Source: Thermodesulfobacterium geofontis (lineage in GTDB: Bacteria > Desulfobacterota > Thermodesulfobacteria > Thermodesulfobacteriales > Thermodesulfobacteriaceae). Taken from it: 36,616 nucleotides of DNA. Location: positions 1 through 36,616 of the forward strand of contig PNIK01000059.1 in assembly GCA_002877985.1 (NCBI GenBank), written 5' to 3'. The position numbers were made by a program, and so were the translations under genes. Shown here piece by piece: positions 1-8,804 of the stretch (position 1 is the stretch's first letter; every line of letters begins with the position of its first letter). Below the pieces are notes generated by a model. That model did no database searches, had not been told where the DNA came from, and worked only from the letters and a program-made list of their open reading frames with translations.

Positions 1-470
1 AAGGGGAATAACAAATAGGGAATAATTTCACAATTTATTAAAGCTAAAAAATAGGATTGATCTTTGTCTTTATCCTTAGCTCTTTTAAGAAGCAAATTTT
101 CTTTATAACTTTCTATTTTTACATAATGTCCTGTAGCAAATTTTTCTATTTTTAAATTTTTTATAGCAAACTCTAAAACTTTACCAAATTTGATTTTCCT
201 ATTACACCAAGCACAAGGATTTGGAGTTAGTCCCTTAGCATAAGAATCTATAAAATAGGAAATAATCTCTCTTTTAAAGGTTTCCTTTAAATCTAAAATA
301 TGATGAGGTATTTCAAGTAAATGGGCAATATTTTTTGTTTTCTCAAGGATATTCTTTTGGGATTCAAAAAGTTCAAAGGTAATTCCTATAAGCTCGTATT
401 TTTTTTCCTTTAAGAGATAAGCTGCTACTGCACTATCAAATCCTCCACTTAAAGCAATAGCTATTTTCAT
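1..470 (-). CDS. mnmA: tRNA-specific 2-thiouridylase MnmA, N-terminal part (truncated by window edge)
   Basis: Reverse-strand translation from ATG at 470: MKIAIALSGGFDSAVAAYLLKEKKYELIGITF...GLTPNPCAWCNRKIKFGKVLEFA...KFATGHYV...KDKDQSYFLALI; PP-loop SGGxDS and NPCxxCNxxIKFG motifs. Not in the supplied ORF track because it runs off the window. Confidence 0.93.
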   Translation of the reverse strand, partial: MKIAIALSGGFDSAVAAYLLKEKKYELIGITFELFESQKNILEKTKNIAHLLEIPHHILDLKETFKREIISYFIDSYAKGLTPNPCAWCNRKIKFGKVLEFAIKNLKIEKFATGHYVKIESYKENLLLKRAKDKDKDQSYFLALINCEIIPYLLFP

Positions 471-557
471 TTTCAAATTTAAAGAGTATAATATTTTAGA
501 AAATTAATTTAAAATTATACTATACATCTTTCTAAATCAAATCCTTAGGGGAGAAAG

Positions 558-2300
558 ATGAGCGAATTAGAAAAAAAATTTTTGGAAAGTTCTAAAAAAG
601 TCGTAGCTGATAAAGCCAGATTTCCTGAGGAAACAGTAAGAAAAGTTGAAGAAAGACTTAAATCAACAGGTATAAAAATTTATAAGGGACTTAAAAGAAT
701 TGATAAAGGAAGACTTGGAATTCCTATATATTTAAGTCTCTATGATATAGATGGACAAAAAATTACTGGAAAGTTTAAACAGATGGGAAAAGGAACTACA
801 GAAATACTTTCTCAGGCAAGTGCTTTAATGGAATTGGTAGAAAGATTTTCCCTTTTTTCCTTTTATAGAGAAGTTCAAAAGAGAGGGATATTAGCTACCT
901 TTGATGAACTAAAAGAGAGGGCTATTCCCTTTGAGATTTTAAAAAAATCCTTAGAAGACGAAGAATCTGAAAATGTTAAAAAATTAGCTTTAAAATATTT
1001 AAAGGAGGTGCCCTTTTATTTTGTTAAAGCTTTTGAGGTAAGAACAAATAAAGAAAAATTTATTCCCTTTCACTGGTTTTGGTTAATTTACGAATATAAC
1101 GGTTCTGCAGGGGGGAATACCTATCCTGAGGCTTCAGTTCAAGCCATATGTGAATTAATAGAAAGACACACCAACGCTCTATCTATAAGAAAAAATACTC
1201 CTATGCCTGCAATCAAAAGAGATTCTATTGAAGGAGAAGGGGAAGAATTACTCAAGTGTTATGAAAAATTAAATATAAGATTATGGATAAGAGATATGAC
1301 CTTTGGCATGCCAGTTCCTACAGTTGCTGTAATGGCTATGGATCCTTCTACTTATCCAGAAAGAAGTGAAATAGTATATGCAGCAGGCACTGCAACTTCT
1401 CCTGAAAGGGCATTAATAAGAGCTTTAACAGAGGTTGCTCAATTGGCAGGAGATTTTGATACTGAAGGTAAGTATGAGGAAAGTGGACTTCCCAAATTTA
1501 AGACCTTAGATGAGGCAAAAACTGTTATAGAATGGAGTTATGAAATTAATCTTAAAGATCTTCCCAATCTTTATTCTGAGGACCATGTGGAGGAGTTACT
1601 CAATCTTTCTCAAAAATTAAAAGAACTTGATTATGAAATTTATTTAATAGATATAACTCATCCACAGCTTAATATTCCTGCAGTTTATGCTATTATTCCC
1701 GGTTTTCTTTTTAGGGAAAGAACCCGTATTCCCTATCTTTATCAAATGCTAAGAACCTTAAATTTATATTTACCTAAGGAAAAAATAAAAAAGATTCTTG
1801 AGGAACTTTTAGAAGAGATAAAAGACAAGTATTATATTTGGGCATATCTTGGTAATATTTATAAACAAATGGGAAAGGAAAATGAGGCTATAGATTGTTA
1901 TCAGAGAGCCTTAGAGTTTTCTCCGCCTCCAGAAGATAAAATAGCTATAATTTCTCATCTTGCAGATGCCTATTTTAGAAAGGAAGAATATATGAGGGTT
2001 TTAAGTTTAATTGAAATGGCTTTAGAGATTGATGAACTTCCAGAACTTTATAATATTTTAGGAAGGGCTTATTACAAACTGGGAGAATATTTAAAGGCTA
2101 TGGAAGCATTTTTAAGAGCCATAGATTTAAATCCAGCCTCAGCAATTGATTATGCAAATATAGGATATTGTTTAAAAGCTATTAATTATCTTCCTGTTGC
2201 TCAGATTTATTTTAGAAAGGCTTTAGAAATAGACCCAGAATTGACTATGGCTAAAAGAGGATTAGAATATTGTGAAGCCATATTAAACTCTAAAAATTAA
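558..2300 (+). CDS. YcaO-domain protein with C-terminal TPR repeats
   Basis: YcaO-like motifs MGKGTTEILSQASALMELVERFS, SAGGNTYPEASVQAICELIERH, AAGTATSPERALIRALTEVAQ; C-terminus has TPR-like repeats (WAYLGNIYKQMGKENEAIDCYQRALEFSP, YNILGRAYYKLGEYLKAMEAFLRAIDLNP, YANIGYCLKAINYLPVAQIYFRKALEIDP). SD ggggaga before ATG. Confidence 0.9.
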   Translation: MSELEKKFLESSKKVVADKARFPEETVRKVEERLKSTGIKIYKGLKRIDKGRLGIPIYLSLYDIDGQKITGKFKQMGKGTTEILSQASALMELVERFSLFSFYREVQKRGILATFDELKERAIPFEILKKSLEDEESENVKKLALKYLKEVPFYFVKAFEVRTNKEKFIPFHWFWLIYEYNGSAGGNTYPEASVQAICELIERHTNALSIRKNTPMPAIKRDSIEGEGEELLKCYEKLNIRLWIRDMTFGMPVPTVAVMAMDPSTYPERSEIVYAAGTATSPERALIRALTEVAQLAGDFDTEGKYEESGLPKFKTLDEAKTVIEWSYEINLKDLPNLYSEDHVEELLNLSQKLKELDYEIYLIDITHPQLNIPAVYAIIPGFLFRERTRIPYLYQMLRTLNLYLPKEKIKKILEELLEEIKDKYYIWAYLGNIYKQMGKENEAIDCYQRALEFSPPPEDKIAIISHLADAYFRKEEYMRVLSLIEMALEIDELPELYNILGRAYYKLGEYLKAMEAFLRAIDLNPASAIDYANIGYCLKAINYLPVAQIYFRKALEIDPELTMAKRGLEYCEAILNSKN

Positions 2301-2317
2301 AGGAGGGATTAGAAAAA

Positions 2318-2752
2318 GTGGTATATAAAAAGGGATTATATTTAAAATTTCCTCCCGATATTGTGGATAAACCTATAGTTTATAAATTAGTAAAAGATTA
2401 TGATTTGGTTTTTAATATTTTGAAAGCAACTATTACTCCTGGTAAAGAGGGAATTATGATAATGGAATTGGAAGGAACTCCTGAAAGGGTTAAGAATGGT
2501 TTGGAATATTTAAAAAAAATAGGAGTTGAAGTAAGACCTTTAGAACAACAAATAATTAAAAATGAGGAAAAATGTATTCATTGCGGTAGTTGTACAGCTG
2601 TATGTCCTACAGAGGCACTTTATGTAGATAGAGAAACTTTTAAAATTATTTTTGATCCCCAAAAATGTACAGCTTGCGAATTTTGTGTAGCTGTTTGTAT
2701 TACCAAAGCTATGGAGGTTCATATAGAAGGGAGTGCAGAAAAAATTTTATAA
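2318..2752 (+). CDS. NIL-domain / 2x[4Fe-4S] ferredoxin protein
   Basis: N-terminal ACT-like NIL-type domain followed by CIHCGSCTAVCPTEAL and CTACEFCVAVCITKAM; GTG start, SD aggagg upstream; 17 nt after ycaO stop. Confidence 0.85.
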   Translation: MVYKKGLYLKFPPDIVDKPIVYKLVKDYDLVFNILKATITPGKEGIMIMELEGTPERVKNGLEYLKKIGVEVRPLEQQIIKNEEKCIHCGSCTAVCPTEALYVDRETFKIIFDPQKCTACEFCVAVCITKAMEVHIEGSAEKIL

Positions 2753-2769
2753 AAAATTTTCAAAAATAT

Positions 2770-2796
2770 TGACTTTTACAATATCTCAAGTATAAA
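2770..2796 (+). promoter_or_regulatory. Putative sigma70-type promoter for pilT (TTGACT-16-TATAAA)
   Basis: ttgact tttacaatatctcaag tataaa, ending 8 nt before ATG 2805; no Shine-Dalgarno visible between -10 and ATG. Confidence 0.5.
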
Positions 2797-2804
2797 TCAA
2801 AAAT

Positions 2805-3896
2805 ATGGCTAAGCTTGACCCCTTTTTTAAATTAATGGTTGATACACAGGCATCAGACCTTCATCTTTCTGCAGGTAATCCTCCACTTTTAAGAATTCAT
2901 GGAGAGCTTCAAAGAGTGAAATATAAGGTATTAGAAGAGGATGAACTAAGAGAAATGCTTTATGAAATAGCTCCAGAAGAAATTATTAAAAAGTTTGAAG
3001 AAGAAGGAGAAGTAGATTTTGCATACGAAATCCCTGGTTTTGCAAGATTTAGAATTAATTATTTTCGTCAAAGAAAAGGGATTGCAGCTGCTTTTAGACT
3101 TATTCCTAATAAAATTAAAACCTTAGAAGAATTGGGGCTTCCTCCACTTCTAAATAAGCTTGCTCTTTTACCGAGAGGACTTGTTTTGGTTACTGGTCCC
3201 ACAGGTGCTGGTAAATCCACTACTCTTGCAGCTATTATAGATTACGCAAATAGAATGCGTTATGACCATATCATTACTATTGAAGATCCTATTGAATTTG
3301 TTCACGAACCTAAGAATTGCTTGGTTAATCAAAGGGAAGTAGGGGTTCATACAAAAAGTTTCGCTAATGCCTTGAGAGCAGCTTTAAGAGAAGACCCTGA
3401 TATAATTCTTGTTGGTGAAATGCGTGATTTAGAAACCATAGCACTTGCTATTGAAGCTTCCCTTACTGGACATTTAGTTTTCTCTACTCTTCATACTATC
3501 GGTGCTGCTCAGACTGTTGCCAGAATAATAGATGCTTTTCCACCTCAGGAAAGAGATCAAATAAGAGTTTCTTTATCTGAAGCTTTAAGAGCAGTTATTT
3601 CTCAAACCATGTTTAAGAGAATTGATAAGCCAGGAAGAATAGTTGCTACAGAAATAATGATAGCAACACCTGCTATAAGAAATCTTATAAGAGAAAATAA
3701 AATCCATCAAATTCCCTCTCTTATTCAAACAGGTAAAAAATTTGGAATGATGTCCCTTGATGATTGCATTATGGATTATTTAAATAAAGGGTATATCTCC
3801 CCTGAGGAAGCATTTCTAAAAGCTATAGATAAAAGTAGATTTTTGCCCTTTATTCAGGATAGAGAAATTGCAGATTTTACAGAAATGCCGGGTTAG
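2805..3896 (+). CDS. pilT: Type IV pilus retraction ATPase PilT
   Basis: ASDLHLSAGNPP, GPTGAGKSTTLAAIIDYAN, ITIEDPIEFVHEPKNCLVNQREVG, LRAALREDPDIILVGEMRDLETIALAIEASLTGHLVFSTLHT. Confidence 0.95.
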   Translation: MAKLDPFFKLMVDTQASDLHLSAGNPPLLRIHGELQRVKYKVLEEDELREMLYEIAPEEIIKKFEEEGEVDFAYEIPGFARFRINYFRQRKGIAAAFRLIPNKIKTLEELGLPPLLNKLALLPRGLVLVTGPTGAGKSTTLAAIIDYANRMRYDHIITIEDPIEFVHEPKNCLVNQREVGVHTKSFANALRAALREDPDIILVGEMRDLETIALAIEASLTGHLVFSTLHTIGAAQTVARIIDAFPPQERDQIRVSLSEALRAVISQTMFKRIDKPGRIVATEIMIATPAIRNLIRENKIHQIPSLIQTGKKFGMMSLDDCIMDYLNKGYISPEEAFLKAIDKSRFLPFIQDREIADFTEMPG

Positions 3897-3899
3897 AAA

Positions 3900-5063
3900 A
3901 TGTTAACAGAACTTGAAATTAAGGAATTAATTTACAGATTGGCATATTTAGAACCAGGTATTTCGGATATCTTTATTCTTTCTGGCTATCCATTACAAAT
4001 TGTAGTATATGGAAGGGTAAAATCTGTATATTTTGAAGAGTTTCCTATAGAAAAACTTTCTCCCTTTCAAGTAGAAACTATAGCCTTTAATATGCTTAAA
4101 GAGGTTCCCCATCTTTATAAAAAGCTTTTTAAGGATGGGTATGCTGATCTTTCATACTTTTTAGATGATGAGACAAGATTTAGAGTTAATATATTTTCTC
4201 GTCAGAAAACCTACAACATCATAATGAGAAAATTGGAAAGTAAAGTTAAATCCATAGAGGAGTGGGGATTACCAAAAGTGTTTTATAAAATTGCTCAAGA
4301 AAAATATGGAATAGTTTTGGTAACAGGAGCTACGGGACAGGGTAAGACTACAACTTTGGCAGCTATTCTTCACGAAATAAACAAAAATGAAAATGTTCAT
4401 ATTATCACTCTTGAAGATCCTATTGAATATATACATCACCCCATAAAAGCTACTATCAACCAAAGGGAGCTCGGAACAGATTTTAGTTCCTATGCAGAAG
4501 GGTTAAGAGCAGCTCTTAGAGAGGCTCCTCATGTTATATTGGTAGGAGAAATTCGTGACAGAGAGACTATGGATATTGCCTTAACTGCAGCAGAAACCGG
4601 GCATTTAGTTTTTTCTACTCTCCATACCATAGGAGCGTCTCACACTCTTAATAGGATTTTAGGTTTTTACTTGCCAGAAGAAGAGCATACTATAAGGTAT
4701 AGATTAGCTGGAGCTTTAAAATGGATTATAGGTCAAAAACTTCTTCCTAAAATTGGAGGAGGAAGAGTTCCTGCATTTGATATTTTATATAATAGTCTAA
4801 GAACAAGAGAAATAATTATGACTGGAGAAAAAGAAGGAAGAACCTTTTATGATGTAATGACTCAGGGAGGCGCCTTTGGCATGAGAACCTTTGATCAAGA
4901 CCTTATTAATCTTTATAAAAATGGACTTATAGAAGAAGATATAGCTATTATGCATGCCATTAGAAAAGATAAAGTAAGTAGAGAAATAGAATTAATTAAA
5001 AAACTAAAAAGTAGAGAAGAAATGGAATCTTTTCTGGAACTTGGTGAAAAGGGTGTCAAATGA
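3900..5063 (+). CDS. Second PilT/PilU-type pilus retraction ATPase (paralogue)
   Basis: GATGQGKTTTLAAILHEINKNENVHIITLEDPIEYIHHPIKATINQRELG, LRAALREAPHVILVGEIRDRETMDIALTAAETGHLVFSTLHTIGA. Confidence 0.92.
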   Translation: MLTELEIKELIYRLAYLEPGISDIFILSGYPLQIVVYGRVKSVYFEEFPIEKLSPFQVETIAFNMLKEVPHLYKKLFKDGYADLSYFLDDETRFRVNIFSRQKTYNIIMRKLESKVKSIEEWGLPKVFYKIAQEKYGIVLVTGATGQGKTTTLAAILHEINKNENVHIITLEDPIEYIHHPIKATINQRELGTDFSSYAEGLRAALREAPHVILVGEIRDRETMDIALTAAETGHLVFSTLHTIGASHTLNRILGFYLPEEEHTIRYRLAGALKWIIGQKLLPKIGGGRVPAFDILYNSLRTREIIMTGEKEGRTFYDVMTQGGAFGMRTFDQDLINLYKNGLIEEDIAIMHAIRKDKVSREIELIKKLKSREEMESFLELGEKGVK

Positions 5064-5515
5064 GTGTAGAATACCGAGATTATCTCATACAAAAGCCTTT
5101 ATGTCTTATTTACTGGAATTTAAATTCTCCTTATAATATTTTTGAAAAACATTTCTCTAAAGACTTTGAAATTAGAGAAATTAAAAACCTAGATGATTTG
5201 TCTTACTGGTGTAAGATAGCTTTAGTAAAAGCGGTTATTTTTGGTGTAAAAGACTTAGAAGAGATAAAAGAAATGACTAAATTTTTAAATGAAAAACTTC
5301 CTATTGGCAAAAGAAGAAAAATGTTTTTAATTTATGTACTTCCTGAAGCAAAAACCTTGGACCCAAAAGAGACCTTTTTATTGAGTGCTAATTTAGTTGT
5401 TTCTGAAGATCACCTTTCTGATTTTGAAAGAATTTACCAAAGAGCATATCAATACTGGTCTGATTTATATAAAGATTTTCATTTTGCTTTTGAAAAATTT
5501 AAAGAGGAAATTTAA
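5060..5515 (+). CDS. Uncharacterised 151-aa protein, overlaps end of pilT paralogue (ATGA)
   Basis: 4-nt overlap with the upstream gene suggests translational coupling; no family recognised. Confidence 0.65.
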   Translation: MSVEYRDYLIQKPLCLIYWNLNSPYNIFEKHFSKDFEIREIKNLDDLSYWCKIALVKAVIFGVKDLEEIKEMTKFLNEKLPIGKRRKMFLIYVLPEAKTLDPKETFLLSANLVVSEDHLSDFERIYQRAYQYWSDLYKDFHFAFEKFKEEI

Positions 5516-5528
5516 TTATAAAAAGATT

Positions 5529-6404
5529 ATGATCAGAAAGGCGGTAATACCTGTTGCAGGACTTGGAACAAGAATGCTTCCTGTTACAAAGGTAGTTCCT
5601 AAAGAACTTCTTAATATAGTAGATAGACCCACTATTGAATATGTGGTTGATGAAATCATAGCTTCTGGAATAACTACCCTTATATTTATTATCTCTCAAG
5701 GAAAAGGAGGAATCATTGATTACTTTGATACTAACTTAAATTTAAGAAGTTTTTTAAAAGAAAGAGGGAAATTTGATCTTCTTAAAAAAGTGGAGGAAGT
5801 TGAAGACAAAATAGAACATTTAATAGAGGTGCGTCAGAAAGTTCCGGAAGGTCTTGGTCATGCTGTGCTTATGGCTGAAAGGGCTGTAGAGAATGAACCT
5901 TTTGCGGTGGTATTGGGTGATGATTTAGTTGATGGAGACTCCCCTTGTTTAAAACAGATGATAGATATTTATAATCATCTTTCCACTAAAAATCATAGCA
6001 TTATTGCTGTAGAAGAGGTCTCCAGAGAGGATATTTCCAGATACGGGATTGTTGAGGGTGAAAAAATAGAAAATAATTTAATAAAAATAAAAAGGGTTGT
6101 GGAAAAACCTTCTCCAGAGGAAGCACCCTCAAATCTTGCCATTATAGGAAGATATATTTTTGATCCAGTAATTTTTAAATTTTTAAAGAAAATTCCTAAA
6201 GTTCATGGAGAATACCAACTTACAGACGCTATTCAGTTAATGATAGAAAATGGTTACGAAGTTTATGCCTATTTATTTAAAGGAATTAGATTTGACACAG
6301 GAAATAAAGAAGGCTTTTTTAAAACCTTCCTTCATTATGCTACCAAAAATCCTAAGCTTAAAGAAATTTTGATAAGATTCGTTAAAGAAAACAAAATTTG
6401 TTAA
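5529..6404 (+). CDS. galU: UTP-glucose-1-phosphate uridylyltransferase GalU
   Basis: MIRKAVIPVAGLGTRMLPVTKVVPKELLNIVDRPTIEYVVDEI...GLGHAVLMAE...FAVVLGDDLVDG. Start placed at ATG 5529, not the TTG at 5397 in the ORF track, which overlaps the previous CDS. Confidence 0.95.
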   Translation: MIRKAVIPVAGLGTRMLPVTKVVPKELLNIVDRPTIEYVVDEIIASGITTLIFIISQGKGGIIDYFDTNLNLRSFLKERGKFDLLKKVEEVEDKIEHLIEVRQKVPEGLGHAVLMAERAVENEPFAVVLGDDLVDGDSPCLKQMIDIYNHLSTKNHSIIAVEEVSREDISRYGIVEGEKIENNLIKIKRVVEKPSPEEAPSNLAIIGRYIFDPVIFKFLKKIPKVHGEYQLTDAIQLMIENGYEVYAYLFKGIRFDTGNKEGFFKTFLHYATKNPKLKEILIRFVKENKIC

Positions 6405-8761
6405 TGTATTTAGTTGATGTTGTCTTACCTCTTCCTCTTTATCAAAGTTTTTTCTATTTAAGTAAAGAATTTCTTATTCCCGGAATAAGAGTTTTAGTCC
6501 CTTTTAGAAACCATCTTTTAATAGGAATGGTAAAGGATTGTTTAAAAGTGACAGAAGAAGAACTTTCTACTGAAATAGATTATAAATGGATAGAGGAACC
6601 CTTAGATACTTCTCCTTTAATTCCTCCAACTCTTTTTAATTTTTTAGACTGGGTTTCTCAATATTATATTACGCCTATTGGTCTTGTTTATAAAATTGCC
6701 TTACCTCCTGGAGTTTTTTCTTTACCTAAAAGAAGAATTTATCTTACTGAAAAAGGGAAAAAAGCTATAGAAGAAGGCTATTTACCTGAAGAGTTTTCTT
6801 TTATAAAAAGAAAAGGCTATAATTTGAAGTATTTTATAAAAAAAACAGGAATTTCTTTAAAAGACATTAATAGATTTAAAGAAAAGGAATGGATTGTTAT
6901 AAAGGCAGAATTTCCTAAAACTAAAGTTCCTACTGAGACATTTATAAGACTTAAGGATTTAGCTAAAATTGAAGAAGAGTTCTCAAAAAAAGAAATCATA
7001 AGTTATCTTAGAGAAAAAATAGAGGTTCCTGAAAAAATTATCAAAAGAAAATTTCCTTTAAAGGAAATAAAAAGTTTATTAGAAGCAGGTGTATTAGAGA
7101 AAGTAGAATATCCCAGAATAAGGAAAATAATGCTTTCTTTGGAAATTCCTAAAAAATATGAACTTACTCCTTTACAGAAAGAGATTTTTGAGGGAATAAA
7201 AAATTTAATTATTCATGGTGGGTTTAAGCCTATTCTTCTTTATGGTGTAACAGGGAGTGGAAAATCATTCATTTATTTAGAGATTATAAGAGAGATTTTA
7301 AAAATTGGGGGAAAAGTTTTAGTTTTAGTGCCTGAAATAGCATTAACAACTTATATGGAAATGTTACTTTTAAACTACTTTAAAGAGAAAATAGCTTTAC
7401 TTCATAGTGGGCTCTCTCCTTCTGAGAGATTAAGCGAATGGATGCGTATATTAAATGATGAAGTTGATATAATAATAGGCACAAGATCAGCTATATTTGC
7501 TCCTATTAAAAAATTAGGGCTTATTATTGTTGATGAAGAACATGATCTCTCTTATAAAGAAGAAACCCTAGCTTGTAAATATCATGCCAGAGACTTAGCT
7601 TTAATTAGAGGAAAATTAGAAAATATTCCTGTAATTCTTGGTTCTGCAACTCCAAGTATTAAAAGTTTTTACTTTGCCAAAAAAGGTAAATACCATCTTT
7701 TTATGCTAAAAGAAAGACCCTTTGCCAGTTTACCTGAGATTAAATTTGTTGAAAGTAAACCCTTTAAACTTATTTCCGAAGAGCTTAAAAAGGAAATAGA
7801 AAAAATGCTTAATAAAGGAAAATCGGTCTTTCTTTATTTAAACAGAAGAGGTTATGCTCCTCTTGTTGAGTGTGAAGAATGTCATTATATTTGGAGTTGT
7901 CCTAATTGCGGGATCCCTTTAACCTATCACAAAGAAGAAAATTCTCTTTTATGCCACTATTGTAATTTTGAGATAAGCTCCTTAACAGTGTGTCCTCAGT
8001 GTAGAGGGTTTAAAATGAAATTTAAAAAGGCAGGGACCGAAAAAATAGAAGAAGAAATAAAGAAAATTTTTCCCAAAGTAGAGGTTATAAGAATAGATAG
8101 AGATGCAGTAAATACTGAAAAAAAATTATTACAAGTATTGGAAAAACTTTATAGAACAGAACCTAAAATTATTGTTGGAACTCAGATGGGTGTTCATGGA
8201 CATAACTTTCCTGAAGTAGATTTAGTAAGCATTTTAAAAGCTGAAGAAGGATTATTTCTTCCTCACTATAAATCTGGAGAAAGAATTTTTCAATTATTAA
8301 TGCAAGCGGAAGGAAGAGCAGGAAGAAAAAGAGAAAAAGGAAAGGTAATTTTCCAAAGTTCTATAAAAGATCACTACGCTATAAAATATGCCTTAAAGCA
8401 GGATTATGAAAAGTTTTATGAAGAAGAAATTAAACTCAGAAAAAGATTTCTTTTTCCTCCTTTTGTTAGGCTTGTGGTTATAAGGATTGAGGGTATAAAA
8501 GAAGAAAAGGTAAAAGAGAAATGTATAGAAGCTAAAAAATATTTGGAAAATTTATTTTCAGAAATGAAGATTAAGGATACAGAAATAATGGGTCCAGCAC
8601 CTTGTCCTTTCAGAAAATTAAAAGGGTTTTATAGATGGCATATAATTTTAAAAACCAAAAATTATAAGCCAATAAATAATATATTATTTAAGTTTTTAAC
8701 AAATTTTAAAGTGGTAGGGCTGAAGCTAAATGTTGATATAGATCCAGAGGATTTATTATAA
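6404..8761 (+). CDS. priA: Primosomal protein N' (PriA helicase)
   Basis: GVTGSGKSFIYLEII, GLIIVDEEHDLSYKEE, zinc-binding CEECHYIWSCPNCGIPLTYH...LLCHYCN...CPQC, GTQMGVHGHNFPEVDLV. ATG 6404 overlaps the galU stop (TAATG). Confidence 0.94.
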   Translation: MYLVDVVLPLPLYQSFFYLSKEFLIPGIRVLVPFRNHLLIGMVKDCLKVTEEELSTEIDYKWIEEPLDTSPLIPPTLFNFLDWVSQYYITPIGLVYKIALPPGVFSLPKRRIYLTEKGKKAIEEGYLPEEFSFIKRKGYNLKYFIKKTGISLKDINRFKEKEWIVIKAEFPKTKVPTETFIRLKDLAKIEEEFSKKEIISYLREKIEVPEKIIKRKFPLKEIKSLLEAGVLEKVEYPRIRKIMLSLEIPKKYELTPLQKEIFEGIKNLIIHGGFKPILLYGVTGSGKSFIYLEIIREILKIGGKVLVLVPEIALTTYMEMLLLNYFKEKIALLHSGLSPSERLSEWMRILNDEVDIIIGTRSAIFAPIKKLGLIIVDEEHDLSYKEETLACKYHARDLALIRGKLENIPVILGSATPSIKSFYFAKKGKYHLFMLKERPFASLPEIKFVESKPFKLISEELKKEIEKMLNKGKSVFLYLNRRGYAPLVECEECHYIWSCPNCGIPLTYHKEENSLLCHYCNFEISSLTVCPQCRGFKMKFKKAGTEKIEEEIKKIFPKVEVIRIDRDAVNTEKKLLQVLEKLYRTEPKIIVGTQMGVHGHNFPEVDLVSILKAEEGLFLPHYKSGERIFQLLMQAEGRAGRKREKGKVIFQSSIKDHYAIKYALKQDYEKFYEEEIKLRKRFLFPPFVRLVVIRIEGIKEEKVKEKCIEAKKYLENLFSEMKIKDTEIMGPAPCPFRKLKGFYRWHIILKTKNYKPINNILFKFLTNFKVVGLKLNVDIDPEDLL

Positions 8762-8766
8762 AAATA

Positions 8767-8794
8767 TTTACTTTTTTGAAAAAGGACGTATATT
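8767..8794 (+). promoter_or_regulatory. Putative promoter of the ClpX-like gene (TTTACT-16-TATATT), very short or no leader
   Basis: tttact tttttgaaaaaggacg tatatt, then 10 nt to ATG 8805; no Shine-Dalgarno between. Confidence 0.35.
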
Positions 8795-8804
8795 AAATTT
8801 TGTT

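Noticed and set aside
2540-2722. Short antisense ORFs in the track (2540, 3168, 4269, 5499, 6817, 14188, 19873, 19913, 23713, 25887, 27555; plus + strand 16721 and 31512)
   Set aside because: All lie antisense inside well-supported CDSs, lack recognisable domains or SD, and are expected by chance in such sequence.
5397-5528. TTG start at 5397 for the galU ORF
   Set aside because: The extension overlaps the upstream CDS by about 120 nt and does not resemble GalU; ATG 5529 begins the canonical MIRKAVIPVAGLGTRMLP.
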